DNA of 64,000 nt from Microvirga antarctica (GCF_017921815.1 NZ_JAGEMM010000006.1:186001-250000), one strand, 5' to 3'; positions 9,037-20,874 are shown, counted from the stretch's first letter. Made by a program: numbers and translations. Notes: generated by a model from the sequence alone, not told the origin.

Positions 9037-9537
9037 ATGATGACGTTGCGCGCCGTCAAGTTCGCCGCTGCTATCGTCCTCGCCCTCGGGGCGGCGGCGT
9101 GTTCGTCCAATAAAGATGGAATGGCCGGCGCAGGCGCCGGAGGCTTTGGAGCCGGGGCCGCCACGCCTGGCAGCGCCCAGGATTTCGTCGTCAATGTCGG
9201 CGACCGGGTGTTCTTCGAGACCGACCAGACCGACCTGACCCCGACCGCGGTCGCGACCCTCGACAAGCAGGCGCAGTGGCTGTCTCGCTACCCGACCTAC
9301 ACCTTCCTGATCGAAGGTCATGCCGACGAGCGCGGCACCCGCGAATACAACTTCTCGCTCAGCGCCCGCCGGGCTCAGAACGTGCGGGACTATTTCGTGT
9401 CGCGGGGCATCCAGTCGTCTCGCTTCCGCGTCGTGTCCTACGGCAAGGAACGTCCTGTCGCGGTGTGTAACGACATCTCGTGCTGGTCGCAGAATCGCCG
9501 CGCCGTCACCGTCCTCGACGCCGGCGCAGGCTCTTAA
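9037..9537 (+). CDS. pal: Peptidoglycan-associated lipoprotein Pal
   Basis: Pal, 166 residues, anchors the outer membrane to peptidoglycan and is the outer end of the Tol-Pal system. The lipoprotein signal ends LALGAAAC with the lipidated Cys at residue 22. A Gly/Ala linker precedes the OmpA-like domain, in which GHADERGTREYNFSLSARRA carries the Asp and Arg that bind diaminopimelate. The double ATG at 9037/9040 has AAGGAG about 8 bases upstream. Pal is separated from tolB by an inserted convergent pair of genes. Confidence 0.97.
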   Translation: MMTLRAVKFAAAIVLALGAAACSSNKDGMAGAGAGGFGAGAATPGSAQDFVVNVGDRVFFETDQTDLTPTAVATLDKQAQWLSRYPTYTFLIEGHADERGTREYNFSLSARRAQNVRDYFVSRGIQSSRFRVVSYGKERPVAVCNDISCWSQNRRAVTVLDAGAGS

Positions 9538-9547
9538 CGACATCAAT

Positions 9548-9590
9548 TGGCAAGGCCGGGCCCGCGGGCGCCGGCCTTGCCACGGCTTTC
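9548..9590 (+). terminator. Stem-loop after pal
   Basis: A perfect 12-bp stem (9548-9559 with 9571-9582) with an 11-base loop that itself contains CCCGCGGG, followed by CGGCTTTCTCC. The weak T-tract suggests partial termination or mRNA 3' protection between pal and cpoB. Confidence 0.6.
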
Positions 9591-9689
9591 TCCCTGTCGG
9601 ATGAAAGCAGAGCGTCCTCCGCCACAATGTCGCCGCGGCGGCGCTTATGTGTTATCGGCACGGTCTCTCGGACCCATACGGTATCCAAC

Positions 9690-10661
9690 ATGCTTCGTCG
9701 CCTGATTGCCCTTTCTCTTCTTCTGACCGCCTTCGCGGCGCCTGCGCTCGCGCAGGACGCGGCCGACGCCATCGTGCGTCTCAACCGCCTCGAGGGCCAG
9801 TTTCGACAGATGTCGGGGCAGGTCGAGCAGCTTCAATACGAAAATCGCCAGCTCAAGGAGCAGGTGCGGAAATTCCAGGAGGACGTGGAGTTCCGGTTCC
9901 AGGAATCCCGCGGCGGCGGCAAGGCTGCCCCGTCCACGACCACTCCGTCCCGTCCTGCGCCGGCAGCCACCCCAGCCCAGCCCGGACGCCGCAGCGATCT
10001 ATTCGATCCGTCCGTCGCGCCGGACGCGCCCGGCGCTCCCCGTCCCCTGGGATCGACCCAGGCCTCTCAGCCGCTTTCCGTCCAGCCTGAAGCCGGTCGT
10101 ACCGTCGCGGGCAGCGATCCCACGGGCATCGGCGGGCTGATCGAGGAAGACGAGGCCGAACTCGGTGCGCCGCTCGATCTCAATCCGGCAGGCCGCAATG
10201 CGGCGTCGGTTGCGTCCGCTCCTCGCCCATCCTCCGTGCCCCGGCCAGGTTCCAGTGTGGCGGCGACCAGCGCCGGCGATCCGCGTGCCGAGTACGAGAT
10301 AGCCTATTCCTACCTGACGCAGCGCCAGTACGAGCAGGCGGAAATGGGCTTCCGGCGATTTCTGCAATCCAATCCGCGCGATCGTCTCGTGCCCGAGGCC
10401 TCCTATTGGCTGGGCGAGACCTATCTTCAGCGCAGCCGCTTCCGCGAGGCGGCCGAGCAGTTTCTGACCATTTCCACCGATCATCCGAGCGCCGCCAAGG
10501 CGCCCGACGCGCTTCTCAAGCTCGGCGTCGCCCTCAACGGTCTGGGCGCGCGCGACCGGGCCTGCGCGGTGTTTGCCGAACTCGACCGGAAGTATCCGCA
10601 GGCAGCCCCCGGCATCCGACAGGGGTCCGAGCGTGAGCAGAAGCGCGCGCGCTGCGCGTGA
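9690..10661 (+). CDS. cpoB: Cell division coordinator CpoB (YbgF)
   Basis: CpoB/YbgF, 323 residues, coordinates Tol constriction with septal peptidoglycan synthesis. A signal peptide ends near residue 21 (APALA/QD). A coiled-coil trimerisation segment (RLEGQFRQMSGQVEQL...ENRQLKEQVRKFQ, about 28-70) precedes a Pro/Ser-rich linker, and TPR repeats fill about residues 200-315 (AYSYLTQRQYEQAEMGFRRF; YWLGETYLQRSRFREAAEQF). The ATG at 9690 is the only start that yields a signal peptide; the frame is open upstream to 9480 without meaning. Its end overlaps tilS. Confidence 0.93.
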   Translation: MLRRLIALSLLLTAFAAPALAQDAADAIVRLNRLEGQFRQMSGQVEQLQYENRQLKEQVRKFQEDVEFRFQESRGGGKAAPSTTTPSRPAPAATPAQPGRRSDLFDPSVAPDAPGAPRPLGSTQASQPLSVQPEAGRTVAGSDPTGIGGLIEEDEAELGAPLDLNPAGRNAASVASAPRPSSVPRPGSSVAATSAGDPRAEYEIAYSYLTQRQYEQAEMGFRRFLQSNPRDRLVPEASYWLGETYLQRSRFREAAEQFLTISTDHPSAAKAPDALLKLGVALNGLGARDRACAVFAELDRKYPQAAPGIRQGSEREQKRARCA

Positions 10662-11706
10662 CGAGACGGCGGGTCTGATGGCCTGCCCCCCTGCAGACAG
10701 CGTGATCGATGCCTCTGTTGCCGGACTCGACCGGCTTTTTTCCCCCTTGAAGACCGCGTCCGGTATCGTTGCGGCTGTCTCGGGCGGCCCCGATTCCGTT
10801 GCCCTGATGCATCTGCTGGCCCGCTGGAATCAGCGTTTCCCCCCTGTCCCGATCCTCGTGGCGACCGTCGACCATGGCCTGCGCTCGGAATCCGCCCGCG
10901 AGGCCGCCTGGGTCGGGCTGCAGGCAGAGGCACTGGGTCTTCCCCATGTCCAACTCGCCTGGGAGGGCGCAAAGCCGAGCACTGGCCTTCAAGACAAGGC
11001 CCGCGCTGCCCGTTACGCCCTTCTCGTGGACTGCGCCCGGGCCCGGGGCGCCTCGCATCTCGTGACGGCCCACACGCTCGACGATCAGGCCGAAACCCTT
11101 CTCATGCGCATGGCAGCGGGGTCGGGGCTGACCGGACTTGCAGGCATGCGGCCTGAGCGCGATCGCGACGGCATCCGCCATGCGCGGCCTTTGCTGGGCT
11201 GCGAGAAGCGGGCTCTGGTGGCGCTCTGCCAGGAACAGGGCTGGGCCTTCGTGACCGATCCGTCAAATGCAGACGAGCGCTTCGCCCGGGTCCGATGGCG
11301 CAGGGTCGCGCCGGTTCTGGCCGAGGAAGGCCTGACTGCCCGGCGCCTTGCATCGCTGGCGTTTCGTCTCGCGCGGGCAGAAGACGCTCTCGATGCCAAG
11401 GCGGCCGAGGCTTATGGCCGCGCCGGGCCTGACCATGGTCCTCAGGGCCTGTCCCTCGACGGGTCGGTCCTTGTGGCGGAGCCTTTCGACATCGCCGTCC
11501 GGGTGCTGGCCAAGGCGCTGGCGGCAGTGGGCATGGACCTGCATACGGGGCGTCTCCAGCGGCTGGAAACCTGCACGACCCATCTGCGCACCGCCAGACA
11601 CGCCGAACAGGCCCTGAAAACCAGTCTTTGGGGCGCGGTCCTGGTTCTCAACCGGGACGGGAGATTGACCGTCCTGCCCGAAGAAACGCGGCGGCGCGGG
11701 CGTTAG
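10633..11706 (+). CDS. tilS: tRNA(Ile)-lysidine synthase TilS
   Basis: TilS converts C34 of the CAU-anticodon tRNA-Ile to lysidine using ATP and lysine, so that it reads AUA. The N-terminal PP-loop motif SGGPDSVALMHLL is present, with the family motif DHGLRSES and HTLDDQAETLLMR. Length 357 residues is normal for the short alphaproteobacterial form. The GTG at 10633 has AGGGG at 10621 and overlaps cpoB by 29 bases; an ATG at 10678 is the alternative start. Downstream is ftsH after 160 bases. Confidence 0.93.
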   Translation: MSRSARAARDETAGLMACPPADSVIDASVAGLDRLFSPLKTASGIVAAVSGGPDSVALMHLLARWNQRFPPVPILVATVDHGLRSESAREAAWVGLQAEALGLPHVQLAWEGAKPSTGLQDKARAARYALLVDCARARGASHLVTAHTLDDQAETLLMRMAAGSGLTGLAGMRPERDRDGIRHARPLLGCEKRALVALCQEQGWAFVTDPSNADERFARVRWRRVAPVLAEEGLTARRLASLAFRLARAEDALDAKAAEAYGRAGPDHGPQGLSLDGSVLVAEPFDIAVRVLAKALAAVGMDLHTGRLQRLETCTTHLRTARHAEQALKTSLWGAVLVLNRDGRLTVLPEETRRRGR

Positions 11707-11759
11707 CCATCTCTCTTAGCCGTGTCTCGGAAGATCACGCCGCATGCACGCCTCATTCC

Positions 11760-11791
11760 CTTGGCAAGGGATGCCGTCGTGCCTACATTGA
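11760..11791 (+). promoter_or_regulatory. Candidate sigma-32-type promoter of ftsH
   Basis: CTTG at 11760-11763 and CCTACATTGA at 11782-11791, 18 bases apart, resemble the alphaproteobacterial heat-shock consensus CTTG-N17/18-CYTATNTNNG with two mismatches. ftsH is a heat-shock gene in several proteobacteria, and rpoH is in this window. CTTG lies within the hyphenated palindrome CCCTTGGCAAGGG. This is inference from pattern only. Confidence 0.4.
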
Positions 11792-11866
11792 GTTTCAATA
11801 CGCTGAGCCGTGCCGGGACCGTTATCCCGAGCGCATTATCTCCCTCTGGGGCAGAACCTGATCAAA

Positions 11867-13786
<1,920 letters not shown>

Positions 13787-13815
13787 TCGGCACGTATCCT
13801 TTTGCCTTCATCATC

Positions 13816-13844
13816 AAAACGCCCGCCCAAAAGGCGGGCGTTTT
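13816..13844 (+). terminator. Intrinsic terminator after ftsH
   Basis: AACGCCCGCC (13818-13827) pairs perfectly with GGCGGGCGTT (13833-13842) around a CAAAA loop; flanking A and T residues extend the stem to 12 bp and supply the T-tract. Confidence 0.88.
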
Positions 13845-14057
13845 CCTGTGCCGGGCCGGCGCGGCACCCCCCAATGGAAGACCTCGTAATCTCCATGGAA
13901 GTGGCTGAAGCCCCGGTGTAACAATCGATTATGACTTGTGATGGCCAAATGCCATCAAACCGGCTCCTCGATCCGTTCACACCTTGACCCGGTTCTTTGA
14001 GGTTGCTTTGACAAGCCAATGGCGCCGGCTGGCGCAACGAAATGGGGAGCACGCCAC

Positions 14058-15434
14058 GTGCGGAGATACTTCGGGACGGATGGAATCCGCGGTCGGGCCA
14101 ACGGCGTCATCACGCCGGACCTGGCCCTGCGAGTCGGCCAGGCGGCTGGCCTCATGTTCCAGCGCGGCGATTACCGGCATCGGGTCATCATCGGCAAGGA
14201 CACGCGGCTCTCGGGCTACATGATCGAGAACGCCCTGGTGGCGGGGTTCACGTCGGTAGGGATGGATGTGCTCCTGCTCGGCCCCATGCCGACGCCCGCG
14301 GTCGCGATGCTGACCCGTTCGATGCGCTGCGATCTGGGCGTGATGATCTCCGCCTCGCACAACGCCTATGAGGATAACGGCATCAAGCTGTTCGGTCCCG
14401 ATGGTTTCAAGCTCAACGACGAGGTTGAGATGGAAATAGAGGCGCTGATGGATTCCGACATGGCCCAAAGGCTGTCCGGCTCCGCGTCGCTTGGCCGGGC
14501 CAAGCGGATCGAAAGCGCCGATGCGCGCTACATCGAATTCGCCAAGCGCACCCTGCCGCGCCAGCTCGATCTGGAAGGCATGCGGGTCGTGGTCGATTGC
14601 GCCAACGGCGCCGGCTACAAGGTCGCGCCGGCAGCCCTTTGGGAGCTCGGTGCCGAAGTGGTCTCTGTGGGCGTCGAGCCGAACGGCTTCAACATCAATC
14701 ACGAGGTCGGCTCCACCGCGCCCGATACGCTGATCGCGAGAGTCCGGGAGCTGCGCGCCGACATCGGTATCGCGCTGGACGGCGATGCCGACCGCGTGCT
14801 GATCGTCGACGAGAAGGGCCAGAAGGTCGATGGCGACCAGCTCATGGGCGTCGTTGCGCGCTCGTGGCAGGAGGATGGCCGCCTGACGCAGCCGGGGATC
14901 GTGGCGACAGTGATGTCGAATCTCGGCCTTGAGCGCTTCCTCGGCGGCCTCGGCCTCGATCTCATCCGCACCGCCGTCGGCGATCGCTATGTGCTGGAAC
15001 ACATGCGCACCCACGGGTTCAACCTGGGCGGCGAACAATCGGGCCACATCATCATGTCCGATTACACGACCACGGGCGACGGGCTGATTGCGGCCCTCCA
15101 GTTGCTCGCCGTGGTCAAGCGGCTCGACAAGCCGGTCTCCGAGGTCTGCCACTGCTTCGAGCCGCTGCCGCAGATCCTCAAGAACGTCCGCTACAAGGCC
15201 GGCAAGCCGCTTCTCGACGGGGGCGTCATCAAGGCGATCGAGGCCGGTCGGGAGCGGCTGGGGCTCAACGGGCGTCTGGTGATCCGCCCGTCCGGAACCG
15301 AGCCGGTGATCCGCGTGATGGCGGAGGGCGATAACGGCGACGTCGTCAACAGTGTGGTGGATGACGTGGTGGACGCGGTCACCCGTGCCGCAAGCCAGAT
15401 CTCATCGGAGGCGTCGCTGAAGGGCGCGGCCTGA
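14058..15434 (+). CDS. glmM: Phosphoglucosamine mutase GlmM
   Basis: GlmM, 458 residues, converts glucosamine-6-phosphate to glucosamine-1-phosphate for UDP-GlcNAc synthesis. The N-terminus [11 protein letters not shown] is diagnostic. The phosphoserine loop ISASHN places the active Ser at residue 100; the metal loop DGDADR and the C-terminal phosphate-binding loop [12 protein letters not shown] are intact. The GTG at 14058 has GGGGAG at 14044-14049 eight bases upstream. The 271-base gap after ftsH holds only the ftsH terminator. Confidence 0.96.
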   Translation: MRRYFGTDGIRGRANGVITPDLALRVGQAAGLMFQRGDYRHRVIIGKDTRLSGYMIENALVAGFTSVGMDVLLLGPMPTPAVAMLTRSMRCDLGVMISASHNAYEDNGIKLFGPDGFKLNDEVEMEIEALMDSDMAQRLSGSASLGRAKRIESADARYIEFAKRTLPRQLDLEGMRVVVDCANGAGYKVAPAALWELGAEVVSVGVEPNGFNINHEVGSTAPDTLIARVRELRADIGIALDGDADRVLIVDEKGQKVDGDQLMGVVARSWQEDGRLTQPGIVATVMSNLGLERFLGGLGLDLIRTAVGDRYVLEHMRTHGFNLGGEQSGHIIMSDYTTTGDGLIAALQLLAVVKRLDKPVSEVCHCFEPLPQILKNVRYKAGKPLLDGGVIKAIEAGRERLGLNGRLVIRPSGTEPVIRVMAEGDNGDVVNSVVDDVVDAVTRAASQISSEASLKGAA

Positions 15435-15489
15435 GGCAGGCGCGCTTAACGGTCTGCAAACCATGCCGGATCGGCCGTGGAATTTACAG

Positions 15490-15504
15490 TTAAGAGGCAC
15501 TTAA
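15490..15504. promoter_or_regulatory. CtrA-type box (TTAA-N7-TTAA)
   Basis: The sequence TTAA-GAGGCAC-TTAA matches the full CtrA consensus TTAA-N7-TTAA and is also an inverted repeat (GTTAAG ... CTTAAC). It is about 80 bases upstream of the start of the outer-membrane protein gene. CtrA is the master cell-cycle regulator in alphaproteobacteria; binding is inferred from the motif alone. Confidence 0.5.
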
Positions 15505-15584
15505 CCCGGCGCCTCTACGGTGGTGGTGACGGCGCTCGGGCATCCCCGCGGCGCTGATTCGCCAGCCACCGGGAGCTGTCCGCC

Positions 15585-16289
15585 TTGCGCCTGCCGATCC
15601 TCGCCCTTGCGGCCCTTACGCTTGGCCTTGCCGTCTCCCCGGCAGCGGCCGCCGACCTGCCGCCGGCGCCGATCCTCGACGATGAGGACGAGGCGCTGGG
15701 GTCGGGCTGGTACCTGCGCGGCGATGTGGGCGCGGTCTCGGCCATTGCCTCGCGCCGGTCGCGCGATCCCGGTGATGGTCTGTTTTCGTCTTTGGTGAAC
15801 GGCAAACTCGGCGACAGCGCGATGCTGGGCGTCGGCGTCGGCTATCAGGTCTCGCCCTGGTTTCGCACCGATGTGACGGTGGATCACCGTTTTGAAGCCG
15901 CCTTCAAGGGGACGCGCCTGTCCGCGCTCGGGACCGTCGCTCATGACCGGTACGAAGCGGATTCCACGACCCTTCTGCTCAATGGCTATATCGATCTGCC
16001 GCTTTGGAGCGGCATCACCCCCTATCTGGGGGCGGGTATCGGGATCAGCCGCATCTCGTTCTCCACGAGCGAGCGCTTCATCGGCGGGCGCGGCTCACAG
16101 GCCGACACGGTTCTGGCCTGGGCCCTGATGGGCGGTGTCGCCTTCGACATCACGACCCAGCTCAAGATCGATCTCGGCTACCGTTACACGCGCGCCACCA
16201 CGACCGAGTTTGCAGCGACCATGCCGGTCCAGCCGCGCCAGTCCGGCGCGCACGAGTTCCGCATCGGTGCGCGCTACCTCTTTGATTGA
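15585..16289 (+). CDS. Outer-membrane beta-barrel protein (Omp25/31-like)
   Basis: A 234-residue protein with a signal peptide (MRLPILALAALTLGLAVSPA, cleaved near residue 23) and an eight-stranded OmpA-like barrel pattern: alternating residues, GWYLRGDVGAV at the start of the barrel, IDLGYRYTRA near the end, and a C-terminal strand ending in RYLFD. It belongs to the family of small rhizobial outer-membrane barrel proteins (OMP_b-brl); function is structural or unknown. The start is a TTG at 15585 with GGGAG about 10 bases upstream. A CtrA-like box precedes it. Confidence 0.8.
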   Translation: MRLPILALAALTLGLAVSPAAAADLPPAPILDDEDEALGSGWYLRGDVGAVSAIASRRSRDPGDGLFSSLVNGKLGDSAMLGVGVGYQVSPWFRTDVTVDHRFEAAFKGTRLSALGTVAHDRYEADSTTLLLNGYIDLPLWSGITPYLGAGIGISRISFSTSERFIGGRGSQADTVLAWALMGGVAFDITTQLKIDLGYRYTRATTTEFAATMPVQPRQSGAHEFRIGARYLFD

Positions 16290-16301
16290 AGCGGGCGCGC
16301 C

Positions 16302-19300
16302 TTATTCCGCTGGGTGCACCTTGGGCGGTGCCTCACCATGTGGGCGCAGGCCCGTCTGGTTGCGCAGGTTGTCGAGCAACTCGCTGACATAGGTGGCAGG
16401 CTTGGTGAACCCGCCGAGCAGCAGGTAGATCGACGGAACCACCAGCACCGTCAGCAGGGTGGAGAGCGTCACGCCACCCACGATGACCGTGCCGATGGCG
16501 TTTCGCGCTTCCGCGCCGGCACCCGTCGACCAGGCGAGCGGGATCGCGCCGCCGATCATGGCGATCGACGTCATCAGGATCGGCCGCAGGCGCATCACCG
16601 AGGCCTCGATGACCGCATCGCGCACGGAATATCCGCGCTCTCGCAGCTGATTGGAAAACTCGACGATGAGGATGCCGTTTTTCGTCATCAGGCCGATGAG
16701 CAGGATCATGCCGATCTGGCTGTAGATGTTGAGCGTCTGTCCGGTCAGCGCCAGCGCCGCAAGGCCGCCTGTGACGGCGAGCGGCACGGTCAGCATGATG
16801 ATGAACGGGTTGATCCAGCTTTCGAACTGGGCCGCCAGAACGAGGAAGACGACGAGGAGCGCCATGCCGAACGTCGCGTAGATCGCGTTCGAGGATTCGC
16901 GGAAATCCTTCGACACGCCGGTGTAGCCGATGCGGGCTTCGGCCGGCAGGTTGAGCTCCACAATCTGTTCCAGCGCCGCCAGTCCTTCGCCGATGGACAC
17001 GCCCGGCCGCAACGACGACTGGATGGTGATCGAGCGGAGACGGTCAAACCGGTTCAAGGTCTGTGGTGCTGCCGATTCCGTCAGCTTCACGAAGGCCGAC
17101 AGGGGAACCAGATCGCCGGCGCCGGACCGGATGAAGGTGTTGGTGAGATCGTTCGGCGAGGCGCGGTCTTCCGGTCGGCCGCGAATGATCACCGGATATT
17201 CCTCGCCACGGCTGACGAAGGTGGAAATCTCCGTTTCGCCGAACATCAATTCGAGCGTGCGGCCGATTTCCTCGATGCTCACATTGAGATCGGCGGCGCG
17301 CTGACGATCGATCTGCACGCGGATGTCGGGCTGGGATTCCTTGTAGTTCGAATCCATGTTGAGGAAGAGGCCGGTCTCCTGCGCCTTCTGCATCACCAGA
17401 TCGCGCCAGTCGCGCAACGTGTTGTAGTCGGGGCCGCCGAGCACGAACTGGATCGGCTGCGAATTGCCGCGTTGGCCGAGCGAGCCGGGATTGACCGGGA
17501 AGGCGCGCGCGCCGGGGAAGTTCGAGACCCTGCCGTAGAGCTCCTGCGTGAGCGTCTGCTGCTTCATGGTGCGCTGGTCCCAGGGCACGAGGCGCACGAT
17601 GATCATGCCGGCATTGACGGGAGAAGGCCGGGCGAAGCCGGGCGCGACCTGGCTCGTGACCGACGCGATGATGCCGCGCTCCTGGTAGGGAACCAGCTCG
17701 CGCTCGACCTCCTTCACGCGCTCGCGGGTATAGTCGAGGCTGGCGCCTTCGGGGGCGTCGATGCGGATGATGATCGCGCCACGGTCTTCCGTGGGCGAGA
17801 ATTCTTTCGGAATGATCTGGAACAGACCGAAGGCCGAGAGCGACACCATGAAACCGATGGCGAGGATGACGAGCGGCGCCTTCAGAACCGTCGAGAGAAT
17901 ACGGCGGTAGACATTGTTCATGCCGGTGAAGAACGGCTCCGTCATGAGCTGGATGCGGCCATGGGCCGGGACCATGAGCTTGGAGCACATCATCGGTGTG
18001 AGCGTGCGGGCGACGACGCCGGAGAAGAAGATGGCGGCCGCGAGCGTGATGGCGAACTCGCGAAACAGCTTGCCGGTATTGCCCGTCATGAAGGCGAGCG
18101 GCACGAACACCGCCATCAGGGTCGCGGTCGTCGCGATGACCGCAAAGCCGATCTCGCGCGCGCCATCGAAGGAGGCGAGCAACGGCGGTTCGCCGTCCTC
18201 GATGCGCCGGTGAACGTTTTCGATTTCCACGATCGCGTCGTCGACCACGATGCCGATCGCCAGCACGATGGCGAGCAGCGTGAGCACGTTGATGGAGGCG
18301 CCGAAATAGCTCATCACCATGAAGGCGGCGGTGATCGAGACCGGAATCGCCACCATGGCGACGATCGTCGAGCGCCAGTCGCGCAGGAAGATCAGGATCA
18401 CGAGAATGACCAGGATCAGCCCTTCCACCAAGGTCCGCAGCACGCCGTTGATCGATGCGCTGATAAACTGGCTCTCATCGTAGGACACATCCGCGCGGGT
18501 TCCCGCGGGGAGAGATCCCTTGAGATTTTCAAGCTCGGCCCTGACGCCGTCAGCCACCGACAGGGTGTTGGCGGTCGATTGCCGGACAATGCCAAGGCCA
18601 ATGGCGGTGCGGCCCGAATCGTAGAACTCGAAGCGCGTATCCTCCGCGCCGACTTCCACCTTCGCCACTTCGCCGAGGCGGACCAGATAGCCGTTCTTGT
18701 TGGAGACGATCACCTGCTGGAAGTCGCTCGGGGTCGCCAGACGCGAATCCGTCTTGACGGTGAATTCGCGCTGCTCGGATTCGATGCGGCCACCGGGAAG
18801 CTCGACATTCTGGCGCTTGATAGCGCTCTCGAGATCCTGAACGGTCAGCCCGCGCGCCGCGAGCGCCGAGCGATCGACCCAGATGCGCATGGCGTAGCGG
18901 CGCTCGCCGCCGAGATACACGTTTGCAACGCCATCGACCGTGGAGAGCCTGTCCACATAGACGCGCTTGAGAAAGTCGCTGAGCTCGAGCGCGTCATAGG
19001 TCGTCGAGGTGACTGTCACCCACATGATGGCGGAGGCGTTGTCGTCGACCTTGCGGATCACCGGCTGGTCGACGCCGGCCGGCAGGCGGCCGACCACGCG
19101 AAAGACCGCATCACGGACATCCGAGGTGGCCGCTTCCGGATTGCGCGCCACATCGAACTCGATGGAGACCGACGAGCGGTCGTTCTGGCTCTGCGAGCTG
19201 ATCTGGCTGATGCCCTCGATGCCTGCCACAGCGCTCTCGATCACCTCGGTGACGCGGCTCTCGATGACTTCGTTCGAGGCGCCCCGATAGATGGTCGAGA

Positions 19301-19439
19301 CCGAGACGACGGGCTTGTCGACGCTCGGATATTCGCGCACCGGGAGATTGATCAGCGCCGCCAGCCCGCCCACGATCAGCAACAGGCTGACGACGACGGC
19401 GAAAACCGGACGGCGGATGAAGATGTCGGAAACCTGCAT
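16302..19439 (-). CDS. RND efflux transporter, HAE1 family permease
   Basis: A full-length 1045-residue inner-membrane proton antiporter of the AcrB/MexB class. It begins MQVSDIFIRRPVFAVVVSLL, the usual first helix, and carries the paired aspartates of the proton relay in VVDDAIVEIENVHRR. Two large periplasmic loops and the internal duplication are present. The closer relatives are multidrug pumps; substrates cannot be read from sequence. It is the second gene of an operon with the adaptor at 19516-20784, 76 bases apart. No outer-membrane channel gene is nearby, so it probably recruits a TolC encoded elsewhere. Confidence 0.94.
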   Translation of the reverse strand: MQVSDIFIRRPVFAVVVSLLLIVGGLAALINLPVREYPSVDKPVVSVSTIYRGASNEVIESRVTEVIESAVAGIEGISQISSQSQNDRSSVSIEFDVARNPEAATSDVRDAVFRVVGRLPAGVDQPVIRKVDDNASAIMWVTVTSTTYDALELSDFLKRVYVDRLSTVDGVANVYLGGERRYAMRIWVDRSALAARGLTVQDLESAIKRQNVELPGGRIESEQREFTVKTDSRLATPSDFQQVIVSNKNGYLVRLGEVAKVEVGAEDTRFEFYDSGRTAIGLGIVRQSTANTLSVADGVRAELENLKGSLPAGTRADVSYDESQFISASINGVLRTLVEGLILVILVILIFLRDWRSTIVAMVAIPVSITAAFMVMSYFGASINVLTLLAIVLAIGIVVDDAIVEIENVHRRIEDGEPPLLASFDGAREIGFAVIATTATLMAVFVPLAFMTGNTGKLFREFAITLAAAIFFSGVVARTLTPMMCSKLMVPAHGRIQLMTEPFFTGMNNVYRRILSTVLKAPLVILAIGFMVSLSAFGLFQIIPKEFSPTEDRGAIIIRIDAPEGASLDYTRERVKEVERELVPYQERGIIASVTSQVAPGFARPSPVNAGMIIVRLVPWDQRTMKQQTLTQELYGRVSNFPGARAFPVNPGSLGQRGNSQPIQFVLGGPDYNTLRDWRDLVMQKAQETGLFLNMDSNYKESQPDIRVQIDRQRAADLNVSIEEIGRTLELMFGETEISTFVSRGEEYPVIIRGRPEDRASPNDLTNTFIRSGAGDLVPLSAFVKLTESAAPQTLNRFDRLRSITIQSSLRPGVSIGEGLAALEQIVELNLPAEARIGYTGVSKDFRESSNAIYATFGMALLVVFLVLAAQFESWINPFIIMLTVPLAVTGGLAALALTGQTLNIYSQIGMILLIGLMTKNGILIVEFSNQLRERGYSVRDAVIEASVMRLRPILMTSIAMIGGAIPLAWSTGAGAEARNAIGTVIVGGVTLSTLLTVLVVPSIYLLLGGFTKPATYVSELLDNLRNQTGLRPHGEAPPKVHPAE

Positions 19440-19515
19440 GGCTCGATTCGATCCGGTTCAAGGCGACGCGCAAAGACAAGGCGAATAGGCGTTAGCTCCC
19501 GTCCCAGACGGGACG

Positions 19516-20784
19516 TTACTTGCGTTCGGCCGCAACCGCGCTGCCGATGGCCTGCGGCACGTTGAGCGAGCTGCGCGACGGCTGTTCCCGGTTGGCGGCC
19601 GGAAGCGGCTGCACCGGCGGCGCGGAACCGACCGGCCGGGTGATCACCTCCGCGCCGGCGCGCACGCGCTGCACGCCGAGCACGACAATGGACTCGCCGG
19701 GCTTCAGGCCTTCGAGCACCTCGACCTTGCCGGCCTGGCGCTGGCCGATGCGGATGACCCGGCGCCCGACCTTGTTGTCCTTGACCGGGTAGACGAGCTG
19801 CCGAAGCCCCTCGCTGACGATGGCTTCCTCCGGGATCAGGACGGCATCTTCCTTCGTCGTCACCTCGAGGCCGACAGACAGGAACATCCCGGGCTTGAGG
19901 GCCTCGTCGCTGTTGGTGAACTCGGCCGTGAGCTTCATGGTGCGCGTCGTCTGGTCGACGCGGGTGTCGAGGGTCGACACCACGCCCTTGAAGACCCGGC
20001 CCTGATAGGCTGCCGAAGTGGCGTTGACGGTCTGGCCCGCTTTCAGGCTGCCGAGCAGGTTTTCCGGCACCGAGAAGTCGAGGCGCACTTTGGACAGATC
20101 GTCGAGCGAGGTGATGCGGGTGCCGGGCGAGATGTAGGCGCCGAGCGACACCGATCGGGTACCCACCCGGCCGGCGAAGGGCGCGCGGATCGTGAGTTCC
20201 TCCAGCCGCGCCTCAGCGGCCTTGCGCTGGGCCTGGGCCGAAGCGAGCGAACTGTCGAGGGATTTTACCTGCGCGGTCAGGTCATCGACCTGGGCGCCCG
20301 TGCCCGCGCCGGTCTTGTTCAGCGCCATGGCCCGGTCAAGCTTGATGGCGACTTCGTTCTTCAACGCCATGGCGCGGTTGGCTTCCGCGATCGCCTGTTC
20401 GATGGCGGCGCGGCGCTCGTCGGCGTCCAGCTGCACGAGAACGTCGCCGGCTTTGACCAGCTGACCTTCGTCAAACCGGATTTCGTTGATGATGCCTGCT
20501 ATTTTGGCAGTCACCGTGATGGATTCGAAGGCACGGACGGTGCCCACGGACTCGCGGATCTCGACCACCCGACCTGTTTTGACGGTGTCGACCTCAACGG
20601 TTGCAGGACCCGTGGGACCCCCACGGCCGCCGCGTCCGGCGGTCGCCGCCTGCGGTGCGGATTTTGCCAGATAGGTGCCCACGACTGGCACATTGGCCAG
20701 GTACCCGCCCTGGTAGGCGTACCAGCCGCCAAAGCCTGCTGCCCCCAGCGCGACAATGACAGCGAGCTGTCCGGACACACGCAT
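19516..20784 (-). CDS. RND efflux periplasmic adaptor (membrane fusion protein)
   Basis: A 422-residue HlyD/AcrA-family adaptor. It has an N-terminal membrane anchor (SGQLAVIVALGAAGFGGWYAY), a biotinyl-lipoyl-like domain split by a coiled-coil hairpin (EQAIAEANRAMALKNEVAIKL...), and beta-barrel and membrane-proximal domains to the C-terminus. The ATG at 20784 has AAGGAG just upstream on the minus strand. It precedes the pump permease and bridges it to an outer-membrane channel. A set of inverted repeats lies directly upstream. Confidence 0.92.
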   Translation of the reverse strand: MRVSGQLAVIVALGAAGFGGWYAYQGGYLANVPVVGTYLAKSAPQAATAGRGGRGGPTGPATVEVDTVKTGRVVEIRESVGTVRAFESITVTAKIAGIINEIRFDEGQLVKAGDVLVQLDADERRAAIEQAIAEANRAMALKNEVAIKLDRAMALNKTGAGTGAQVDDLTAQVKSLDSSLASAQAQRKAAEARLEELTIRAPFAGRVGTRSVSLGAYISPGTRITSLDDLSKVRLDFSVPENLLGSLKAGQTVNATSAAYQGRVFKGVVSTLDTRVDQTTRTMKLTAEFTNSDEALKPGMFLSVGLEVTTKEDAVLIPEEAIVSEGLRQLVYPVKDNKVGRRVIRIGQRQAGKVEVLEGLKPGESIVVLGVQRVRAGAEVITRPVGSAPPVQPLPAANREQPSRSSLNVPQAIGSAVAAERK

Positions 20785-20874
20785 GCTCGCTCCTTGAAGT
20801 CGAAATCTCGTAAGGGTCCTAGCACAAGATGTGCCAGGGAGCGCGACCATACCGCAGTGCACACGAGATTTTGT

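Noticed and set aside
16314..19565. Open frame of more than 1000 codons on the plus strand opposite the RND permease
   Set aside because: It is the antisense shadow of a highly GC-rich, clearly homologous pump gene; its product is charged low-complexity sequence with no domain.
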